A DNA stretch of 7,628 bases. It comes from Deltaproteobacteria bacterium (GTDB lineage Bacteria; Desulfobacterota; Desulfobacteria; Desulfobacterales; ETH-SRB1). This document shows, one piece after another, positions 6,512 to 7,628 of this stretch (the stretch's first letter is position 1; each line of letters starts with the position of its first letter). The stretch spans positions 1 to 7,628 of the forward strand of contig JAFDFV010000074.1 of assembly GCA_019309665.1 (NCBI GenBank), read 5' to 3'. The notes beneath the pieces are model-generated. The model was not told where the DNA came from, did no database searches, and worked only from the letters and a program-made list of their open reading frames with translations. The translations under genes and the position numbers were made by a program.

Positions 6512-6541
6512 TAATTAATTAATGAAACAGCAAGATGTCAA
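6512..6541 (-). promoter_or_regulatory. Candidate promoter of the regulator-kinase operon
   Basis: On the minus strand a consensus -35 TTGACA lies at 6541-6536. An AT-rich -10-like TAATTA lies at 6517-6512 after an 18-base spacer. The start codon is at 6466, leaving a leader of roughly 40 bases. The palindrome at 6554-6573 ends 12 bases upstream of this -35, a suitable place for activation. The -10 match is only moderate. Confidence 0.5.
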
Positions 6542-6553
6542 TTAGCAAAATAA

Positions 6554-6573
6554 ACATTACAAAACTGTAATGT
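6554..6573. promoter_or_regulatory. Perfect palindrome, probable response-regulator operator shared by divergent genes
   Basis: The arms ACATTACA (6554-6561) and TGTAATGT (6566-6573) are perfect reverse complements separated by AAAC. OmpR-type metal regulators bind paired half-sites of this kind (TTACA...TGTAA resembles reported cop/cus boxes), and the site lies between the regulator gene and the efflux gene. It sits about 50-60 bases upstream of the expected start sites on either side. One dimer could therefore control both transcripts. Binding by this particular regulator is inferred. Confidence 0.7.
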
Positions 6574-6584
6574 CCATGAAAGGT

Positions 6585-6609
6585 TTGTGTAATATTGGCC
6601 GTGTATAGT
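6585..6609 (+). promoter_or_regulatory. Weak candidate promoter of the efflux operon
   Basis: TATAGT at 6604-6609 matches the -10 consensus at five of six positions. The best nearby -35-like hexamer, TTGTGT at 6585-6590, is only 13 bases away, so there is no proper -35. A poor -35 next to an upstream operator is common for activator-dependent promoters. An alternative pairing, TGTAAT (6566-6571, inside the palindrome) with TAATAT (6590-6595), has an 18-base spacer. Confidence 0.3.
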
Positions 6610-6689
6610 GCCTGCGAGATTAAAACGCAAAGATATCATTTACACAATCCAACCTGCCCCTTAACCAGGTATTACAGGAGGCGATACGC

Positions 6690-7628
6690 ATGAAACTCTT
6701 TTTCCACAGGGCTGCGTACTATATAATTGTTTTCTCTGTCATATTCAATGCATTTATAGTGAATGCAGAGGCACTTAATTTTGAACAAATCAAACAGAAA
6801 GTATTAAATAACAATCCTGGCCTGTCTGCCGGAAACAATGCCGTAAAAGCGGCTGAAGCAGAAATCCGGCAGGCCGGCGCAATTCTGAACCCGGAACTGG
6901 AAATCAGTTCCGAGAACTTTGGTGAAAATGCAATTGAAGTGGTACTAACCCAGCCGTTTGAAATCGGGGGCAAACGCAAGGCCCGCATTCAACTGGCCCG
7001 GAAAGCCCTTCGCGCGGCAGAGCTTGAAAACGATACAACCCGTCTCGGGCTGGAAGCGGAAATTATCCGGCGGTGCGTGCCCTTACTGGGTTTACAGGAA
7101 AAAATAGCTGTCCTCGATTCCCTGGCATCGGTCATGGGGAAAAGCCTTACAGACATAAAACGTCGCATCCAGGCAGGCGCAGCCATGGAAGCAGATGCGC
7201 TCAGGACCGAAATGGAACTGGATGAGCTTCTCATGGAAAAGGCTGCCTTAAACAGACAACTGAACCAGCAGAAAAAAGAATTGGCCGCTTTGTGGGGAAA
7301 TACCGATGATGCGGACATACAACTTGCATTTACACTGAATACAGCAATATCGCTGCCGCAGCGGCCGGAGATACTGAAAAAAATTCACGAACATCCGGAA
7401 GGAAAACTGTTGAAACTTAACCAGGAAACAGCAGTAGCTGAAATTCGGCAACTGAAAGCAGAGGCATTTCCGGAACTGGCCATAAGCGCAGGTTATCATC
7501 GCAATAATGAGGATGATGAGAATGCGGTGATCGCAGGCATGTCGATTTCTCTGCCGCTTTTTAACAGGAATAAAGGAGCCATTTTGTCAAAAGGTCATGA
7601 AGTGACGGCAGCCGGAAAGAAATTCCAG
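6690..7628 (+). CDS. TolC-family outer-membrane efflux protein (CzcC/CusC-like), 3' end outside the window
   Basis: The frame is open for 313 codons from ATG 6690 to the window edge. Residues 1-28 are a signal peptide: Lys2 and Arg7, a hydrophobic core YYIIVFSVIFNAFIV, and a likely cleavage in VNAEA. No lipobox Cys follows, so it is not a lipoprotein. The outer-membrane efflux protein features follow: a first helical repeat around 31-63, NPELEISSENF at 67-77, QPFEIGGKRKAR at 88-99 and long amphipathic helices through about 200. A second repeat then begins, with FPELAISAGYHRN (260-272) and SISLPLFNRNKGAI (285-298). These fit CzcC/CusC-type channels, which form the trimeric outer-membrane duct of RND metal pumps. 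Family members are usually 400 or more residues, so about a quarter is missing. AGGAGG at 6676-6681, eight bases before the ATG, supports the start. The membrane-fusion and RND pump genes are expected downstream. It is divergent from the regulator gene and probably activated by it. Confidence 0.92.
   Translation, partial: MKLFFHRAAYYIIVFSVIFNAFIVNAEALNFEQIKQKVLNNNPGLSAGNNAVKAAEAEIRQAGAILNPELEISSENFGENAIEVVLTQPFEIGGKRKARIQLARKALRAAELENDTTRLGLEAEIIRRCVPLLGLQEKIAVLDSLASVMGKSLTDIKRRIQAGAAMEADALRTEMELDELLMEKAALNRQLNQQKKELAALWGNTDDADIQLAFTLNTAISLPQRPEILKKIHEHPEGKLLKLNQETAVAEIRQLKAEAFPELAISAGYHRNNEDDENAVIAGMSISLPLFNRNKGAILSKGHEVTAAGKKFQ

Noticed and set aside
6719..7499. Three minus-strand open frames opposite the efflux channel
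   Set aside because: The plus strand is open for 313 codons with signal peptide and TolC-family motifs; the minus frames are low-complexity Ser/Phe-rich shadows.

Overview
The window looks like a chromosomal stretch from a Gram-negative, probably deltaproteobacterial (Desulfobacterota-like) organism. The signs are the tail of an NtrC-type sigma-54 activator, an outer-membrane TolC-family channel with a signal peptide, and an AAA ATPase with a GspE/PilB-type N-terminal domain. This is inference from gene content, not a taxonomic proof. Base composition shifts along the window: the left half, especially 600-2400, is clearly AT-rich, while the metal-efflux locus on the right is more balanced. 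That fits a mosaic accessory region.

Layout from left to right. Positions 1-197 hold the last codons of a sigma-54-dependent regulator, ending in a Fis-type helix-turn-helix. Positions 198-716 have no intact gene but contain a decayed C-terminal scrap of a PD-(D/E)XK/AAA-ATPase-like protein (DUF1703 type) on the minus strand. Positions 717-2392 carry two translationally coupled genes: an SPFH/Band-7 protein with a C-terminal zinc ribbon, and a small protein with an N-terminal zinc ribbon followed by TPR-like helices. Positions 2393-2935 contain a 5'-truncated IS4-type transposase remnant on the opposite strand. Positions 2936-4342 encode a 468-residue AAA ATPase with an MshEN-like N-terminal domain and a probable winged helix.

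The right part is a metal-responsive locus. On the minus strand, an OmpR-family response regulator (6466-5789) is followed by an overlapping HAMP histidine kinase gene (5811-4542). The kinase gene is split into two frames by an apparent deletion in its periplasmic sensor region. On the plus strand, divergent from the regulator, a TolC/CzcC/CusC-like outer-membrane factor starts at 6690 and runs off the window. A perfect 8+8 bp palindrome with a 4 bp spacer (6554-6573) sits between the divergent genes and is the likely response-regulator operator. By family knowledge, the kinase would sense periplasmic metal (Cu/Ag or Zn/Cd/Co type), the regulator would bind the palindrome, and the efflux operon would be induced. 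The broken kinase raises the question of whether this control still works.

The most interesting candidate for an undescribed system is the SPFH-zinc ribbon / zinc ribbon-TPR pair, possibly together with the AAA ATPase downstream. The transposase scrap between them means that joint function is only a hypothesis.
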